From an uncultured Chloroflexota bacterium (GTDB lineage Bacteria; Chloroflexota; Limnocylindria; Limnocylindrales; CSP1-4), in contig CAIYQJ010000315.1 in NCBI GenBank assembly GCA_903928275.1, forward strand, positions 1 through 16,204: DNA of 16,204 bases, read 5' to 3'. Every line of letters begins with the position of its first letter. Position 1 is the first letter of the stretch. The position numbers and the translations under genes were made by a program. The notes beneath the pieces were generated by a model that saw nothing but the letters and a program-made list of their open reading frames with translations, did not search any database and was not told the DNA's origin. Positions 14,969 through 16,204 of this stretch are shown piece after piece.

Positions 14969-15051
14969 GGTTCGAGTCTCCTTGGTCGGACGGGCTTGGG
15001 CCCCTGATCCTGAATCGGGGCGCCACCGAGTCGGCGGGTGGTGCGGGCCGC

Positions 15052-15086
15052 GGATCCGCCTGCCGGTCCGGTGGGCAGGCGGCTCC
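15052..15086 (-). terminator. Hairpin between the ABM-fold and NmrA genes
   Basis: CCGCCTGCC (15056-15064) and GGCAGGCGG (15074-15082) pair over 9 bp with a nine-base loop. Beyond one mismatch three further pairs extend the stem. It starts about 14 bases downstream of the ABM-gene stop on the minus strand, so it may end or attenuate transcription before the NmrA gene. Confidence 0.55.
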
Positions 15087-15099
15087 GAGCGATCACGGG

Positions 15100-15369
15100 T
15101 CAGGCGCGCTGGGCGAACCAGATCGTGGGTGCGCCCACGACGCCGGCGTCGTGCATCGCGTTCCTCAGCTCGGGGCTCCCGGCGTATGCCTGGGCCGCCT
15201 CCAGGGTCGCGAAGTCGTGGGTCACGGTGATCTCGTTGGGGTCGTCGGCGGCCCGGTAGACCGCGTCGGCCTGGACGCCGAGCGTCCTTGCCGTCGGCTG
15301 GAACGCGTCGTAGACCTGGCGCCACGCCGCGTAGTCGGCAGCCTGGTGTCGCACGAAGAGCGTGGTCAT
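15100..15369 (-). CDS. Small ABM-like (dimeric alpha/beta barrel) protein
   Basis: A protein of 89 residues. The ATG at 15369 has AGGAG (15382-15378) eight bases upstream. The sequence MTTLFVRHQAADYAAWRQVYD, followed by VYRAADDPNEITVTHDF and LEAAQAYAGSPELRNAMHDAGV, has the beta-alpha-beta-beta-alpha-beta order and the conserved pattern of antibiotic-biosynthesis-monooxygenase-like ferredoxin folds. These proteins form dimers and often act on quinones, aromatic or electrophilic compounds, or serve as stress proteins. No heme or other cofactor motif is visible. First gene of the leftward unit from the TTGACA/TACACT promoter, head-to-head with the MarR gene, so control by MarR is likely. The substrate is not deducible. 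Confidence 0.88.
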   Translation of the reverse strand: MTTLFVRHQAADYAAWRQVYDAFQPTARTLGVQADAVYRAADDPNEITVTHDFATLEAAQAYAGSPELRNAMHDAGVVGAPTIWFAQRA

Positions 15370-15430
15370 GATGGTGGCTCCTATCGCCGAGGGCCACGGT
15401 GGGGACGTCTCACCGTCGGTCCAGGGCGCC

Positions 15431-15458
15431 AGTGTAATAGCAACTACTGCCCTGTCAA
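15431..15458 (-). promoter_or_regulatory. Promoter of the ABM/NmrA unit
   Basis: On the minus strand, TTGACA (15458-15453) and TACACT (15436-15431) are 16 bases apart, a good sigma-70-type pair in a locally AT-richer island. Transcription would begin near 15424, leaving about 55 bases before the ATG at 15369. The -35 overlaps the MarR operator candidate. Confidence 0.7.
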
Positions 15459-15474
15459 TAGATGACATAGCAGT
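15446..15474. promoter_or_regulatory. 29-bp interrupted palindrome, likely MarR operator
   Basis: Outer arms ACTGC (15446-15450) and GCAGT (15470-15474) and inner arms TGTCA (15453-15457) and TGACA (15463-15467) are symmetric about 15460. Ten of twelve bases per arm match, with a five-base centre. It covers the leftward -35 box and abuts the rightward promoter region, the normal place for a MarR repressor site. Binding by the neighbouring regulator is inferred. Confidence 0.7.
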
Positions 15475-15479
15475 GAGTG

Positions 15480-15506
15480 TTGCGCCAGAGACTGGTCTGG
15501 TACACT
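15480..15506 (+). promoter_or_regulatory. Possible promoter of the MarR gene (leaderless)
   Basis: TACACT at 15501-15506 is a reasonable -10 box and lies six bases before the GTG at 15513, so transcription would begin at or very near the start codon. A weak TTGCGC (15480-15485) lies 15 bases upstream of it. No Shine-Dalgarno sequence precedes the GTG, which agrees with leaderless translation. Confidence 0.5.
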
Positions 15507-15512
15507 CCACCC

Positions 15513-15995
15513 GTGGAACAGGACGAGGACCCCACCCGACCATCGACCGCGTGGAACGACGCGTGGCGAGGCGTGCTGTTCGCGAGTGCCAAGGTGCTGC
15601 GCATCGCCGAGCGCGATCTAGTCGAGCGCGAGGGCTTCCCGATAGCGTGGCTCGACGTCCTGGCCCAGCTCTACGATGCACCCGACAACGGGCTCCGCAT
15701 GCAGGAGCTCGAGGAACGCTCGCTCTTCACCAGGAGCGGGCTGACCCGGCTCGTGGATCGCATCGAGGCGGCCGGCCTCGTGCGCCGAGAACCGGTCCCC
15801 GGCGACCGGCGCGGTGTCCGCGTCGTCCTGACGCCCGAAGGGCGGCGGCGACACGATCATGCGTTCGTCGAGCACATGCGCGTCATCGAGCGCGAGTTCG
15901 GCGGTCGGTTGACGCCGGCCGAGCAGCAGGCCGTGGCCGACGCCCTCTCCAGCTTCTGGCACGGCGACCTGGAGAGTCCGGCGACGAGCGGGTAG
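15513..15995 (+). CDS. MarR family transcriptional regulator
   Basis: A protein of 160 residues from a GTG at 15513. An upstream frame start at 15477 would add 12 residues that fall across the promoter, so it is less likely. The winged helix-turn-helix is clear: LRMQELEERSLFTRSGLTRL (helices 3-4), then VDRIEAAGLVRREPVPGDRRG and VRVVLTPEGR, the wing with the MarR-typical DRRG motif. Terminal helices (13-45 and about 115-155) would form the dimer interface. No conserved cysteine is apparent near the N-terminus, so ligand rather than thiol sensing is more likely. Divergent from the ABM/NmrA unit with an operator-like palindrome between, a layout typical of MarR repressors of detoxification genes. 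Confidence 0.94.
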   Translation: MEQDEDPTRPSTAWNDAWRGVLFASAKVLRIAERDLVEREGFPIAWLDVLAQLYDAPDNGLRMQELEERSLFTRSGLTRLVDRIEAAGLVRREPVPGDRRGVRVVLTPEGRRRHDHAFVEHMRVIEREFGGRLTPAEQQAVADALSSFWHGDLESPATSG

Positions 15996-16204
15996 GCCGA
16001 CGCCGCGCAGCCAGCCGTTTCGCCGACGAACCTCGCGAGCCCGGCTCCGGTCCGACATGCACGACCCGTTCATGGTGTCCCGGGTAGCGGCGTCCGTCAT
16101 GTCACTCGACATTGATGAGCGGCGCGGCGCCGCGGATCAACGGCTCGAGACGAGATGCCGCAACTCCGGGTACCAACTCGCGGACGGGTCCGTGCATCTG
16201 GCAG
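15996..16204. other. Right edge, possible gene end, strand undecided
   Basis: About 210 bases after the MarR stop. On the plus strand an ATG at 16057 (or 16099) opens a frame to the window edge. On the minus strand two frames run in from the right: one ends at TGA 16104-16102 (tail SRLEPLIRGAAPLINVE), another at TGA 16139-16137 (tail SASWYPELRHLVSSR). All have similar third-base G/C, so none is called. A gene very likely continues beyond the window. Confidence 0.4.

Overview
The window is very GC-rich (roughly 70%), with strong G/C bias at third codon positions, GTG as well as ATG starts, and short intergenic gaps. The gene content is a MalT-like LuxR regulator, a DUF4386 membrane protein, a DUF2510-type protein and a zinc-ribbon protein with a proline-rich tail. 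This fits a soil or freshwater Chloroflexota lineage (Limnocylindria/Ellin6529-like) or a high-GC actinobacterium. The lineage is an inference from gene families and composition; no marker gene is present.

Region 1-8.9 kb is an envelope-type cluster of mostly unrecognised proteins. A minus-strand zinc-ribbon/proline-rich protein leaves the window on the left. Its proline tail is encoded by a 27-bp tandem repeat. Diverging from it, two plus-strand genes overlap by ATGA (a gene with an unclear N-terminus, then an exported and membrane-anchored Ig-like protein). Facing them is a tightly packed minus-strand operon: a DUF2510 membrane protein, then a 902-residue beta-sandwich/helical protein (ATGA overlap), then a membrane protein with two near-identical SH3-like repeats (2-nt gap). 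Upstream lie two small membrane proteins that overlap each other. This cluster is the best candidate for an undescribed system; nothing in it is a recognisable enzyme.

Region 8.9-13.4 kb holds a strong hairpin terminator, a two-gene operon (103-residue soluble protein, then DUF4386 membrane protein), a 442-nt spacer containing a perfect 16-bp palindrome with an extra half-site, and the large LuxR/MalT-type (LAL) ATPase regulator. The core CACATGTG of the palindrome recurs just upstream of the regulator's own start, suggesting control of both.

Region 13.35-14.09 kb has no convincing protein gene. It contains the 3' part of a tRNA-Tyr(GTA)-like sequence (anticodon loop, long variable arm, T-arm, acceptor strand, encoded CCA) without a matching 5' half, followed by a hairpin and next to a 13-bp inverted repeat. 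This looks like a tRNA remnant or an integration scar.

Region 14.09-16.0 kb is a classical divergent MarR unit. A small ABM-fold protein and an NmrA-like NAD(P)-binding protein are transcribed to the left from a good sigma-70-type promoter (TTGACA-16-TACACT). A MarR regulator, probably read from a leaderless GTG, goes right. A 29-bp interrupted palindrome overlaps the leftward -35 box and is the likely MarR operator. The last 200 nt could hold the end or start of another gene, but strand and frame cannot be decided.
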